Origin: an uncultured Clostridia bacterium
GTDB taxonomy: Bacteria > Bacillota > Clostridia > Lachnospirales > Anaerotignaceae
DNA: 64,000 nt
Assembly: GCA_902477755.1 (NCBI GenBank)
Contig: CABSIK010000001.1
Span: 1 to 64,000 of the forward strand
Reading direction: 5' to 3'
Of the stretch, positions 9,543 to 17,810 are shown piece after piece (the first letter of the stretch is position 1; the number at the start of each line of letters is the position of its first letter). A model generated the notes under the pieces. The model saw nothing but the letters and a program-made list of their open reading frames with translations. It had not been told where the DNA came from and made no database searches. A program made the position numbers and the translations under genes.

Positions 9543-10730
9543 ATGCAAGTAAAATTTGCAAAAAGAATTGATAATATGAAAGGCTCAGAAATTAGAGAAG
9601 CCATTAAGTTAACTTTAAAGCCCGGCATGATTTCTTTTGCAGGTGGCTTGCCGGCACCAGAAATGTTTCCCGTAGCAGAAATGAAAGATGCAGCGAATCA
9701 TGTGTTGGAGGAAGCTGGAGCTGTTGCCATGCAGTACGCAACAACAGAAGGTTATGATCCTTTGCGAGAAAAGATTGCTGCCAGAATGAAAGAAAAGCAT
9801 GATATCCATACAGTATCTGAGCAAATTCTCATTACAAATGGTTCACAGCAGGGGCTTGATTTTTCAGGAAAGCTGTTTCTGGATGAAGGAGATGTGGTAC
9901 TTTTTGAAAGTCCCTCTTATATGGGTGCCTTCAATGCTTTTAAAGCATATCAGCCTCGATTTATGGAAGTTCCGACAGATGAAGAAGGAATGATTCCAGA
10001 TGCTTTGGAAAAAATTCTGCAAACAACAGAAAGGGTAAAAATGATTTATGTAATTCCCGATTTTCAGAATCCCACAGGTCGCACATGGTCTTTGGAACGC
10101 AGAAAAGCTTTTATGGAAATCATCAATCGTTACAATATTCCTGTGATTGAGGATAATCCCTATGGAGAACTGAGATATGAAGGGGAAGCGGTACCATCTC
10201 TGAAGTCCATGGATGAAAAAGGTCTTGTAATTTTCCTTGGCTCTTTTTCTAAAATCTTGGCTCCAGGTTACCGAATTGGTTGGATTTGCGCAGCACCAGA
10301 AATTCTGCAGAAATACATCTTTATCAAACAAGGGGCTGATTTGCAGCCATCAACAGTTTCTCAGATGGAAATTAGCCGATTTATGGAATTGTATGATTTG
10401 GATGCACATGTGGAACGCATTCGTAAACTTTACGGTTCCAGAAGAAATTTGATGCTGGATACGATGAAAGAAACATTTCCTGCACAAGTGAAATACACAA
10501 ATCCAAAAGGTGGATTATTTACCTGGGTGGAATTACCAGAAAATATGGATGCAAAGGAAGTATTAATGAAGTGCGTTGAAAAAAATGTGGCTTATATTCC
10601 AGGTGGCGCATTTTATCCAGAAGGAGGAAAAGAAAATACATTTCGGTTGAATTTTTCCAATATGCCTGAAGATAAAATTGTGGAAGGGATTCGCCGTATT
10701 GGAGAAGTGCTTCAGAGTGTGATGCAGTAA
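9543..10730 (+). CDS. PLP-dependent aminotransferase (class I/II, LysN-like)
   Basis: A 395-residue fold-type I aminotransferase. The MISFAGGLP N-terminal motif, the YVIPDFQNPTGRTWS segment and the PLP lysine in GSFSKILAPGYRIGW (Lys237) are diagnostic; the closest general type is 2-aminoadipate/branched-chain/aromatic aminotransferase. In the operon it probably turns imported valine, leucine and isoleucine into 2-oxoacids for the ferredoxin oxidoreductase. The start lies 1 base after the brnQ stop, with GAAGGAGG overlapping the brnQ end. Last gene before a terminator. Confidence 0.9.
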   Translation: MQVKFAKRIDNMKGSEIREAIKLTLKPGMISFAGGLPAPEMFPVAEMKDAANHVLEEAGAVAMQYATTEGYDPLREKIAARMKEKHDIHTVSEQILITNGSQQGLDFSGKLFLDEGDVVLFESPSYMGAFNAFKAYQPRFMEVPTDEEGMIPDALEKILQTTERVKMIYVIPDFQNPTGRTWSLERRKAFMEIINRYNIPVIEDNPYGELRYEGEAVPSLKSMDEKGLVIFLGSFSKILAPGYRIGWICAAPEILQKYIFIKQGADLQPSTVSQMEISRFMELYDLDAHVERIRKLYGSRRNLMLDTMKETFPAQVKYTNPKGGLFTWVELPENMDAKEVLMKCVEKNVAYIPGGAFYPEGGKENTFRLNFSNMPEDKIVEGIRRIGEVLQSVMQ

Positions 10731-10745
10731 AATTTTGAAAAACGA

Positions 10746-10785
10746 ATAAGTGCTCCCATGTTTTATTGGGGGCATTTATTTTTAT
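10746..10785 (+). terminator. Terminator of branched-chain amino acid operon
   Basis: TGCTCCCA (10751-10758) pairs with TGGGGGCA (10767-10774, one G-T wobble) and is followed by TTTATTTTTATTT. Convergent with the next minus-strand gene. Confidence 0.75.
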
Positions 10786-11028
10786 TTAATCAGAATAGAG
10801 TATTATCATTTTTTTGCATACCCGGCACACATAACCCACTGGAAACTGCACATCACCATCAGAAACAATATCTGGAGGCAATAGAATAGCTCTGCTCTTA
10901 TTCATTGATTTTTCTGTAAACAGGGCGAGCATTTTTTCACCGTCAGGTAAGAAAAAATTACCGCCTCTGCTGATCAATTTACCTTTTTCCAATTCACCAC
11001 CGCAATAGGGACATTTTTCAGCGCACAT
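10786..11028 (-). CDS. Small zinc-ribbon protein (PF20097-like)
   Basis: An 80-residue protein with CPYCGGELEKGKL at the N-terminus and CRVCKK near the C-terminus, forming a four-cysteine zinc-ribbon pair of knuckles separated by about 60 residues. The pattern GG-LE-G-L...RGG matches short clostridial proteins named for PF20097. Role unknown. AAGGAGG precedes the ATG. Confidence 0.75.
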   Translation of the reverse strand: MCAEKCPYCGGELEKGKLISRGGNFFLPDGEKMLALFTEKSMNKSRAILLPPDIVSDGDVQFPVGYVCRVCKKMIILYSD

Positions 11029-11091
11029 AGTTTCGCCTCCTTGAAAAAATATATTGTAAAATACATTTGTGATAACACTTGTCTAAGAGTA

Positions 11092-11130
11092 GGGAGAACT
11101 CCTAAAATAAAGGGGTTCTCCCTTATTTTC
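11092..11130 (+). terminator. Hairpin with T tract, no gene assigned
   Basis: GGGAGAACTCC (11092-11102) pairs with GGGGTTCTCCC (11112-11122), followed by TTATTTT on the + strand. Flanking genes are all minus strand, and the minus side has no T tract, so it would end an unseen + transcript or act as a structured leader for the 10786-11028 gene. The rest of 11029-11198 shows nothing else. Confidence 0.5.
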
Positions 11131-11198
11131 TGTCAACAAGTACGTAAGAAAGGATAGCACAAGGACATATCATACTTAAATTTTCTACACCCACAGTA

Positions 11199-11423
11199 TC
11201 ATTCAGATTCCTGTTCCATCATTTGCAAAGAATCAACGATATTTTTCAACGCCTTTTCCGCTGTGTGCTGTTTAATCAGTCCTTCTTTGGCATAGGCAGC
11301 AAGGTAGAGTGTCTGACTCTCCATCATTGCCACAACAAGGGCAGGATTCATATTTGCAAATCCAGAACCGACAACAGCAGTGCATACCTGATTTTCCTCA
11401 TTGCAGTATATTTCCGATGGCAT
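11199..11423 (-). CDS. Hypothetical protein, 74 aa
   Basis: Small helical, soluble protein (residues VVGSGFANMNPALVVAMMESQTL in the centre, not a clear membrane span). It overlaps the 3' end of the preceding small gene by 26 bases, which suggests translational coupling. An in-frame stop lies directly before its ATG, so it is not simply the second half of one interrupted frame. Family not recognised. Confidence 0.5.
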   Translation of the reverse strand: MPSEIYCNEENQVCTAVVGSGFANMNPALVVAMMESQTLYLAAYAKEGLIKQHTAEKALKNIVDSLQMMEQESE

Positions 11424-11595
11424 TCAGCAGTTGGCTGACCAGCAGAAAATCACCATTTTCAATATTCATATGAACTGCTTCGGTAGGCAATTTAGAATGG
11501 ATTTTACGAAGTAAAAAACTGTTTCCGCCAACAGGATTTGCACAGTCAGATAATGCGTCACACAATATGGTATTGATTTTTTCCTTTGCATCCAT
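11398..11595 (-). CDS. Hypothetical protein, 65 aa
   Basis: Starts MDAKEKINTILCDALSD at 11595 with GAGGTG seven bases upstream; the open frame extends further upstream but without a ribosome site. No recognised domain. Paired with the overlapping 74-residue gene downstream; together they could encode two parts of a small complex (inference). Confidence 0.45.
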   Translation of the reverse strand: MDAKEKINTILCDALSDCANPVGGNSFLLRKIHSKLPTEAVHMNIENGDFLLVSQLLNAIGNILQ

Positions 11596-11936
11596 GGGAT
11601 TCACCTCGTTATTTTCATAGGGCAGTATCTTATCTATGAAAAGTATATCATTGCAGGGAATGACCATCCATATATTTGAATTGAAAATATTTCTTTCTGG
11701 TTTCTTCAAGTCCCCACTAGGGTATATTGGTTTCGCTACCCTGTTTCCCACATTTACCCAAAATATATTTAAAGAACTATACCCATGTATCTATACTCCA
11801 TCTATCATATCTTGGGTGGAACTGCCGTTGTCAGAAGCAGTTGTTCATTCCGAAGATATTCCAGAAACATGGTTTTCAAATAAGCCTTCATATTTTTCAC
11901 ACCGGAATAATTCCGACCAGCTGTATAGTGCAAAAA
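11596..11936. other. Intergenic, nothing supported
   Basis: About 340 bases between two minus-strand genes. A 102-codon + frame crosses it but has no ribosome site and a composition unlike its neighbours, so I leave it out. It should hold the promoter of the 11398-11595 gene. Confidence 0.4.
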
Positions 11937-12488
11937 TCAGATAATATCCAGACTGTTTACCTGATTCAGTAGTTTTCTGTCTTCAGGGAAAGAAGTATCA
12001 TAAAGTTCAGGGATACACTGGCAGAGAAAATCCACCATATAAAGCTGATCTGGCATATGTTCCGCAAAGTAATTATATTCAATTCGATTTTTGACATCTT
12101 CCAATCGTTCTGTATACCCGAAATACGGTTCGTCATCAGAAGGAGAATCCGGTTCCTCCGCTGGAGAGGGGGATTCCTTTTTTGCGTGGGCAGGGTAGAG
12201 ATATTGTTTTTCCGGTGAGAGGACAAGAATATACAGATTGCTGTGATGACCTCCTCTTTTTGTCCGTTGTTCTATTTTCTGCATCCAGCCTTTTTCACAC
12301 AGCGAAGCGACGCATTGTATGGCTGTCTTTTTGGAACAGCCCACTTTCTCCGCTATGGTGTTGTAAGAAGGATAGCAAGAACGAGTATTATTATCGGAAA
12401 AGGCGCACAAAACACAGCAAACTAATTTTTCAAGGGCAGTCAATTCCGGGGAAAAGAGGACATCTTTTTCCACCATGGAAAAAGTCAT
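11937..12488 (-). CDS. Helix-turn-helix protein (HTH_36-like)
   Basis: A 183-residue protein with a winged-helix domain in residues 15-90: LTALEKLVCCVLCAF then SYNTIAEKVGCSKKTAIQCVASL, as in HTH_36 proteins of plasmid and phage replication or partial-regulator type. The C-terminal half is acidic and unassigned. The ATG at 12488 has GGAGG nine bases upstream; an upstream ATG at 12518 lies within a hairpin and is less likely. A terminator-like hairpin stands directly before its ribosome site. Confidence 0.65.
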   Translation of the reverse strand: MTFSMVEKDVLFSPELTALEKLVCCVLCAFSDNNTRSCYPSYNTIAEKVGCSKKTAIQCVASLCEKGWMQKIEQRTKRGGHHSNLYILVLSPEKQYLYPAHAKKESPSPAEEPDSPSDDEPYFGYTERLEDVKNRIEYNYFAEHMPDQLYMVDFLCQCIPELYDTSFPEDRKLLNQVNSLDII

Positions 12489-12507
12489 GTAACATTCCTC
12501 CAGACAG

Positions 12508-12554
12508 AAAAAGACCACATAGAGAGAATTTTTCCTCTTTCTGTGTGGTCTTTT
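12508..12554 (-). terminator. Terminator-like hairpin before HTH gene
   Basis: AAAAGACCACA (12508-12518) and TGTGGTCTTTT (12544-12554) pair perfectly; reading the minus strand the second arm is followed by TTTTTCTG and, about 12 bases on, by the GGAGG of the HTH gene. It could be an attenuator in that gene's leader, or a two-way terminator. Mirror T tracts on both sides. Confidence 0.6.
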
Positions 12555-12962
12555 GACTTAAGACAGATGATAGTGACAATGATATTTGCTAACAAACCAA
12601 CACAAAACAGGCTTTTTTCTCTGGCTGGACAAAAGCTTGGATTTTTGCTGTTCTCTGCTATGAACCTCAGTGTTTTCAAGACTTTGCGCCATCACTTGTT
12701 AATACAAACAAGTACCAAAAAATATTGGAAAACCCTCACTCTGAAAGACTTGAAATTAAGTTGTATATGAGAGTGTGTTTATGTTGTAAAAAAGGCAGAA
12801 AAATTACAATAGAAAATAGCTAAAAAAATAAAAGAACTTAGATTTAACTGTAATTTACAAGAAAAATTTGCGATTTTAGAAGAAAAAACATAATTCATCA
12901 AATAGAATTTTTGTGATATTTATCATAAATTTACGCGATTTTGTATTCTACTAAAAAGACAA
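12555..12962. other. Intergenic, nothing supported
   Basis: AT-rich stretch between the divergently oriented HTH gene and the symporter promoter. Short open frames on both strands lack ribosome sites and recognisable products. Confidence 0.4.
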
Positions 12963-13011
12963 TTGATTTTCTATGTACAAAATGATATACTCACCTCAAG
13001 TAGTACTACAA
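12963..13011 (+). promoter_or_regulatory. Promoter and GntR operator before SSS symporter
   Basis: TTGATT (12963-12968), 17-base spacer, TATACT (12986-12991) form a sigma-A promoter with start near 12998. TAGTACTACAA at 13001-13011 is an imperfect copy of the TTGTA-N-TACAA dyad also found at 16734 and 17722. A second -10-like TATAAT lies at 13022-13027. A long 5' leader (about 185 bases) follows. Confidence 0.65.
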
Positions 13012-13184
13012 CTGAACTTGTTATAATATTAAAGCTGTATGAAAGTGGAAGCGTAAACCACGAAAGTTTTTGTTTTCATTCAAAGTTACATATGGTATCT
13101 TTATTTATAAATTTATCATTGTTTTGAGATTACAAAAATTTTGATGGCACGCAGACATTTTCTCTTTAACGGAGGAGGAGTATT

Positions 13185-14582
13185 ATGAATTCACAAACCA
13201 TCGCAATTTTATTTGCAACATTACTGGTGGTTGCGGCCACATTGATTCCTACGTACATTATCAGCAAACGTTCTGCAACTTCAGAAGATGACTGGGCAGT
13301 TGCGGACAGAAGCCTTCCCATTTATGTTGTTATTGGTACACAGTTTGCCAGTGCTATGGGCGGCGGTATTCTGGTAGGTCACTTGGGAAATGCATATTTG
13401 AACGGTGTTGCAATTTTAATCTATGGATTTTTAACAGCACTGCCATTTTTCTTTATTCTGATTCCTGCTAAATGGCTGAGACAGAATAATTTTTCTACCG
13501 TTCCAGAAATTTTGAGATTTTTCTCCAATAACAATAAACTGGTAGGTATTGTTGCTGCAGTTATGACAATCTTTGTTCCTTTTGGCTGGATCACTTCTCA
13601 GATCACTGCATTCGGCAGCATTTATGCAACCATTACTGGTTTGGATTACACAATGCTTTGCATCATCTTTGTTATCGTCAGCCTGCTGTTTGTTATGCCT
13701 GCAGGTCTGAAAACTGTAGCATGGACAGACTTCATTTTTGCATGCTTCATGATTTTCATGTGTATCGTTTGCGTTGTACAGGTTACGAACATGGGCGGTG
13801 GCTGGAGTAATATCAAAGCAAATATGGATCCTGCGATGCTGTCCATGAGTGGCTCTATCAATAAATTGGGTGTTGGCACTGTACTGCTGTGGGTATTCTC
13901 TGTATTGCCCGGTGGTGTAACAAACCAGCTGTATTTCCAGCGCGTATGTGCCATCAAAGAAGAAAAACAGATTGCAAAATCTCTGGCAATTTCTGCATTC
14001 CTTGCATTCTTGGCATTTGTTTGGGCGGTATACATGGGTATGAGCATCAGTACACTGAATGCAGATCTGGATCAGAATACTGCAACAGGTTGGTTCATGT
14101 CTCAGCTTTCTACACCTTTGTTGGCTGGTTTTGCTGCACTGGTATTTGCCACAATGATGTCTACCGTATCCAGTGGTGCGCAGTCCGTAGTTGTTAATAT
14201 CACAAGAGACATTATTGCAGTACTGAAACCTGATGTTTCTTCTGAAAAAATGCTGTTCCTTTCCAGAGCGCTGTCTTTGGTAACTATGGCAGTGGCAACA
14301 GTAATGTGTCTGGTATTCACAGATACATTGACATGGCTGGTAGCAACTTATGCTTTCTCTGCTGCTACACTGGCTTGCCCTATCTATGTTAGTTATTTGT
14401 ACCGCAATAAGAAATTCATCACCACGCCTGGTCTCATTGCCAGCATGATTGGCGGCTGCGTAGGTTGTGCGGTTGCAATGGTAATGGAAACCACAATCAA
14501 CTATGCGGCAATCGGTATCGTGGTATCTTTCGTGGCACTGATGGTAGTCAGTGCACTGACAAAACCTAAAAAAGCAGAATAA
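13185..14582 (+). CDS. Sodium:solute symporter (SSS) family transporter
   Basis: A 465-residue membrane transporter with about thirteen hydrophobic segments. The N-terminal ATSEDDWAVADRSLP loop and the GGGILVGHLGNAY helix are typical of the SSS family. The substrate is not readable, but the next gene is an opine-dehydrogenase-like enzyme only about 30 bases downstream, so it probably imports an opine-like, amino acid or keto acid substrate (inference). Ribosome site GGAGGAGGAG. Confidence 0.88.
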   Translation: MNSQTIAILFATLLVVAATLIPTYIISKRSATSEDDWAVADRSLPIYVVIGTQFASAMGGGILVGHLGNAYLNGVAILIYGFLTALPFFFILIPAKWLRQNNFSTVPEILRFFSNNNKLVGIVAAVMTIFVPFGWITSQITAFGSIYATITGLDYTMLCIIFVIVSLLFVMPAGLKTVAWTDFIFACFMIFMCIVCVVQVTNMGGGWSNIKANMDPAMLSMSGSINKLGVGTVLLWVFSVLPGGVTNQLYFQRVCAIKEEKQIAKSLAISAFLAFLAFVWAVYMGMSISTLNADLDQNTATGWFMSQLSTPLLAGFAALVFATMMSTVSSGAQSVVVNITRDIIAVLKPDVSSEKMLFLSRALSLVTMAVATVMCLVFTDTLTWLVATYAFSAATLACPIYVSYLYRNKKFITTPGLIASMIGGCVGCAVAMVMETTINYAAIGIVVSFVALMVVSALTKPKKAE

Positions 14583-14615
14583 TTTTTGATACGGCTTGTT
14601 AGGAGGTTGATGGAG

Positions 14616-15689
14616 TTGAGTAAATCTTTTGCGATTATTGGCGCTGGTAACGGCGGTCAGGCATTTGCAGCTTATTTATCTCTGAAAGGACATTCTGTAA
14701 AAATCTATGATGTATCACAGAAAACTGCGGATATTTTGCAGGAAAAAGGCGGTGTTCTGCTGGAAGGTAATTCAGATGTAGTAGGATTTGGAAAAATTAC
14801 ACTGGCAAGCACCGATCTGAAAGAAGTCATTCATGGTGCAGATATTGTTATGGTAGTGTTGCCATCTATTTATCATAAAGATATGGCGGAAAAAATGGCG
14901 CCATATTTGGAAGATGGGCAATATGTACTGTTGAATCCTGTAGCTGGTCTGGGCATTGTGGAAGTAAAAAATGCATTGGAAGCCAAAGGCTGTACGGCAA
15001 AAATCCATCTGGGATGTACATCAACATTGCTGTTTGCATGCCGTGCAGTAGAGGTTGGGCGTGTAGCAGTTTCCGGGCAAAAAGAATCTTTTTCCGCCGC
15101 AGCATTGCCTGCAAGTGAAAATCCACTTTTTGCGGATGTTTTTGCAGATATTTTTCCGCAGTTCCACTTCGAATATGACGCTATCAGAGTGACATTGGAC
15201 AACTTGAATGCATTGGTGCATCCAGGTCCCACATTGCTTTATACTGGCAGAATTGAAAGCGGCATTGATTTTGAATACTACCGCGATTTTACACCAAGTC
15301 AGGGTAAACTGGTGGAAGCCATGGACAAAGAGCGTATGGCAATTGCCGATGCCTTTGGGATTCCGGTAAGAACAACCTTGGACGAATATTGCACCATGTA
15401 TCCAACACATGGGAGTAATGTATATGAAGCTATCCATAACTGTCCCGGATATGATGGCATTATGGGTCAGAAAACACTGCGTACACGTTATATTCTGGAG
15501 GATATTCCATTTGCGCTGGAGGCAATCAAAGCCATGGGGCAGGTTGCAGGCGTTCAGACTCCTTGCATTGATGCGGTAATCACTTTGGCAAGAGCCATTG
15601 TAGAAGATGTAGCAGAAGGAAGAACTGCAAAAAATCTTGGTATTGATGGTATGTCAAAAGAAGAATTTTTGAAACTTTGCATTGGTTAA
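14616..15689 (+). CDS. Opine (octopine/nopaline-type) dehydrogenase, paralog 1
   Basis: A 357-residue NAD(P)-dependent dehydrogenase: Rossmann motif FAIIGAGNGGQAFAAYLSL at the N-terminus and the NAD/NADP octopine/nopaline dehydrogenase C-terminal domain with the conserved histidine in NALVHPGPTLLY. Such enzymes reductively join an amino acid and a 2-oxoacid, or run in reverse. I choose the TTG at 14616 because AGGAGG (14601-14606) is nine bases upstream and the paralog at 17811 starts at nearly the same point; the ATG at 14610 would be only three bases from it. More than half of the residues match the paralog by eye. Confidence 0.88.
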   Translation: MSKSFAIIGAGNGGQAFAAYLSLKGHSVKIYDVSQKTADILQEKGGVLLEGNSDVVGFGKITLASTDLKEVIHGADIVMVVLPSIYHKDMAEKMAPYLEDGQYVLLNPVAGLGIVEVKNALEAKGCTAKIHLGCTSTLLFACRAVEVGRVAVSGQKESFSAAALPASENPLFADVFADIFPQFHFEYDAIRVTLDNLNALVHPGPTLLYTGRIESGIDFEYYRDFTPSQGKLVEAMDKERMAIADAFGIPVRTTLDEYCTMYPTHGSNVYEAIHNCPGYDGIMGQKTLRTRYILEDIPFALEAIKAMGQVAGVQTPCIDAVITLARAIVEDVAEGRTAKNLGIDGMSKEEFLKLCIG

Positions 15690-15741
15690 AACAAATAATG
15701 TTCATACATTGATTCCCTATATAAAAAATGAATTGTGCAGT

Positions 15742-15771
15742 GAAAAAAGAGGTAGCAATACCTCTTTTTTC
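15742..15771 (+). terminator. Terminator after opine dehydrogenase 1
   Basis: AAAAAAGAGGTA pairs with TACCTCTTTTTT around a GCAA tetraloop. Confidence 0.9.
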
Positions 15772-15787
15772 ATGGAAGCAGCTAAAG

Positions 15788-15831
15788 AAAAAGTCAGAAT
15801 TCCTGAAAAAACAGGAGATTCTGACTTTTTT
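15788..15831 (-). terminator. Bidirectional terminator
   Basis: AAAAAGTCAGAATTCCTG (15789-15806) pairs with CAGGAGATTCTGACTTTTT (15812-15830); A and T tracts on both sides let it stop the minus-strand DMT gene and back up the + terminator. Confidence 0.85.
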
Positions 15832-16693
15832 AATTCTCTTTGGCATGTCGATTATAATAGAAGAAAGCAAAGACCGAGGCGCCTACAATGAGGATACCGC
15901 CTAAAACAGAACGGAAAGAGGGAATCTGACCCAGAAAGACAAAGCCTAATACGATGGATAATACAACGGTAAACTGGTCGTATATGGCAATTTCGGATGC
16001 AGGGCCTAAACGATAGGCATAAGTGAGAAAAATCTGACCGAAAGCCCCTGTAACTGCAATTAGTGCTAAATAAATGACATCCATTCCTTGTGCAGGAGAA
16101 TAATCGTGAAGCATAAAAGGAAGGCTTGCAATGACACAGAATGTGGAAAAGTGCATGATTACCGTCATGGCATGCTCTTTGTCATGGAAATACCGCAAAA
16201 GGGGATAGCAGATTCCGTTGCAAACCGCAGCCAGCAATGCACATCCCAGCGGGATAAAAGAGGAATCAAAACTTGGATTTGCTGCCAGCCAGCCGCCGGT
16301 AAAGATCACCAACAGTACTGGGATTTGTATTTTTGTCAGCTTTTCCTTTAAAAAGATAACAGAAAACAGTGTGGTGAAAAAGGGGCCTGTTCTACTGACA
16401 ATGGTAGCGTCTGCCAGAAGGGCGTGACGGGTAGCATAAAAAGCCAGAAGCAAGCCAAGAAAACCGCCCAGTGACCTCAGAAGCAAAAAAGGCTGTGTCT
16501 GAAGTGTTCCAAAATAGGAAGCCTTTTCTTTCCTTATAAAATAAATACAAACAACCATACCAAGGAGATTCCGAAAGAAAATCTGTTGAAAGACACTGAC
16601 AGTAGGGCTTGTCATGCTGACAAAAAGCTGCATGAAAGAAAAGAGCACCACGGAAATCAGCATCATCACCGTTGCTTTTTGTTTGGTTGTCAT
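15830..16693 (-). CDS. EamA/DMT-family transporter
   Basis: A 287-residue drug/metabolite transporter with ten predicted membrane helices in two EamA repeats (residues about 8-135 and 150-280); motifs FFRNLLGM and ALLADATIVSRTGPFFTTLFSV are in the first repeat. Ribosome site AGGAGGAA. The promoter carries the same GntR-type operator as the opine dehydrogenase and SSS genes, so it is likely an exporter in the same regulon (inference). Confidence 0.85.
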   Translation of the reverse strand: MTTKQKATVMMLISVVLFSFMQLFVSMTSPTVSVFQQIFFRNLLGMVVCIYFIRKEKASYFGTLQTQPFLLLRSLGGFLGLLLAFYATRHALLADATIVSRTGPFFTTLFSVIFLKEKLTKIQIPVLLVIFTGGWLAANPSFDSSFIPLGCALLAAVCNGICYPLLRYFHDKEHAMTVIMHFSTFCVIASLPFMLHDYSPAQGMDVIYLALIAVTGAFGQIFLTYAYRLGPASEIAIYDQFTVVLSIVLGFVFLGQIPSFRSVLGGILIVGASVFAFFYYNRHAKEN

Positions 16694-16733
16694 GAAACGA
16701 AAATTCCTCCTTTCTAATTGTTCCTTCTTTATA

Positions 16734-16760
16734 TTGTACTACAATACTACAATAAGTCAA
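16734..16760 (-). promoter_or_regulatory. Promoter with GntR operator, DMT gene
   Basis: On the minus strand: TTGACT (16755-16760), 16-base spacer, TACAAT -10. A perfect TTGTA-C-TACAA dyad at 16734-16744 covers the -10. Same dyad as at 17722-17732, with an added TTGTAGTA half copy next to it. Confidence 0.72.
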
Positions 16761-16771
16761 CTTTACAAAAT

Positions 16772-16814
16772 AAAAAGACCAGAATTTCAGTGCTGAAAAA
16801 ATTCTGGTCTTTTT
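16772..16814 (-). terminator. Terminator of GntR gene
   Basis: AAAAAGACCAGAATTT pairs with AAATTCTGGTCTTTTT; the A tract at 16772 is the T tract for minus-strand transcripts. Confidence 0.88.
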
Positions 16815-16822
16815 GGTTATTT

Positions 16823-17581
16823 TTAAGAAAGTTTATTTGCCAAACGTTTGCTTTCGATTTTCTTAGAATCAGTTAGATCTTTATTGTAAGAAGAGTTGAT
16901 CGCGTTGATACGGCTAAAAAGATGTTTGTACATCAAATCACTGGCCAACAGGGGATCTCTGTTAATGATTGCCATGGCGATTTCTCTATGGTTGGAATAA
17001 GAGTCTTTTACTTGTTCTGTTTGTGCATGCAGGTCAAAATCTGTATATTCACTGGCACGAAGCTGATCCAGCATAGAGAACAGCAGATTTTCCAGAATGA
17101 CATTCTGGCTGCATTTTGCGATAAACATATGGAAATTAAAATCATCTTTTTTAGTGAACTGATTTTCCTTGTGAATTTCTTCATTGCGTTCAAAAATTTC
17201 TTTCAGCAGTGTCAGGTCTTCTTCTGTACTGCGCAGTGTTGCATAATAAGCCAGTTCCGGTTCAATGATCAAGCGTGTTTCCAAAATATTTTCGATGGAA
17301 GAATTGTTTTTTAGATTATCGAAGAATCGCATGTTATGTATGGAACTTAAAGCGGTTTCAGAAACAAAAGTGCCAATGCCAGCTTTTGATTCCAAAATAC
17401 CGAAGTTTTCCAGAATCTTCATGGATTCTCGCATAATATTGCGGCTGACATTAAAAGAAGCTGCCAGATCGATTTCATTGGGCAGTTTCATGCCCAGTTC
17501 CCATTCTCCACTTTCAATAAGAGCGGTGATTGTATCGATGAGCTGTGTACTGAGGTTTATTTTTTTGACTTTAGGTAACAT
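16823..17581 (-). CDS. GntR/FadR-family transcription regulator (FCD domain)
   Basis: A 252-residue regulator: winged HTH in residues 8-75 (GMKLPNEIDLAASFNVSRNIMRESMKIL in family form) and an all-helical FCD effector domain with the metal-ligand pattern DFNFHMFIA and NHREI...KHL. Its gene lies between the DMT and second opine dehydrogenase genes, whose promoters, with the SSS promoter, share the TTGTA-N-TACAA dyad, which has the GT-N-AC core of GntR operators. It probably represses all three until an opine-like or acid effector binds (inference). Confidence 0.9.
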   Translation of the reverse strand: MLPKVKKINLSTQLIDTITALIESGEWELGMKLPNEIDLAASFNVSRNIMRESMKILENFGILESKAGIGTFVSETALSSIHNMRFFDNLKNNSSIENILETRLIIEPELAYYATLRSTEEDLTLLKEIFERNEEIHKENQFTKKDDFNFHMFIAKCSQNVILENLLFSMLDQLRASEYTDFDLHAQTEQVKDSYSNHREIAMAIINRDPLLASDLMYKHLFSRINAINSSYNKDLTDSKKIESKRLANKLS

Positions 17582-17704
17582 AGTGATTCATCCTTTATTT
17601 TTGTTCTATTTTCACAAAATTTCAATTCTATTTTATCGGATATCAGCAGAAAAATCAAGGATATTCCAAAATATGAAAAAAAAGGGGAAAAAAGAAAAAT
17701 CCTA

Positions 17705-17733
17705 TTGCAATACAAGTATAGTTGTAGTACAAT
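17705..17733 (+). promoter_or_regulatory. Promoter with GntR operator, opine dehydrogenase 2
   Basis: TTGCAA (17705-17710), 17-base spacer, TACAAT (17728-17733). The perfect dyad TTGTA-G-TACAA at 17722-17732 overlaps the -10, the geometry of repression. Confidence 0.75.
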
Positions 17734-17810
17734 TAAACCATCAAAAAGCGTTCAAGACGTCGGAACAATTTTGAGCCCAAAATGTATTTCCAGGAAAGGA
17801 GATTGTTATT

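Noticed and set aside
11199..11595. One frameshifted gene instead of two small genes
   Set aside because: An in-frame stop directly before the second ATG and a short coupling overlap favour two genes, though not proven.
11636..11944. 102-codon + frame in the gap
   Set aside because: No ribosome site, overlaps the regulatory region of minus-strand genes, no recognisable product.
12543..12770. 75-codon + frame
   Set aside because: Starts inside a terminator-like hairpin; no ribosome site.
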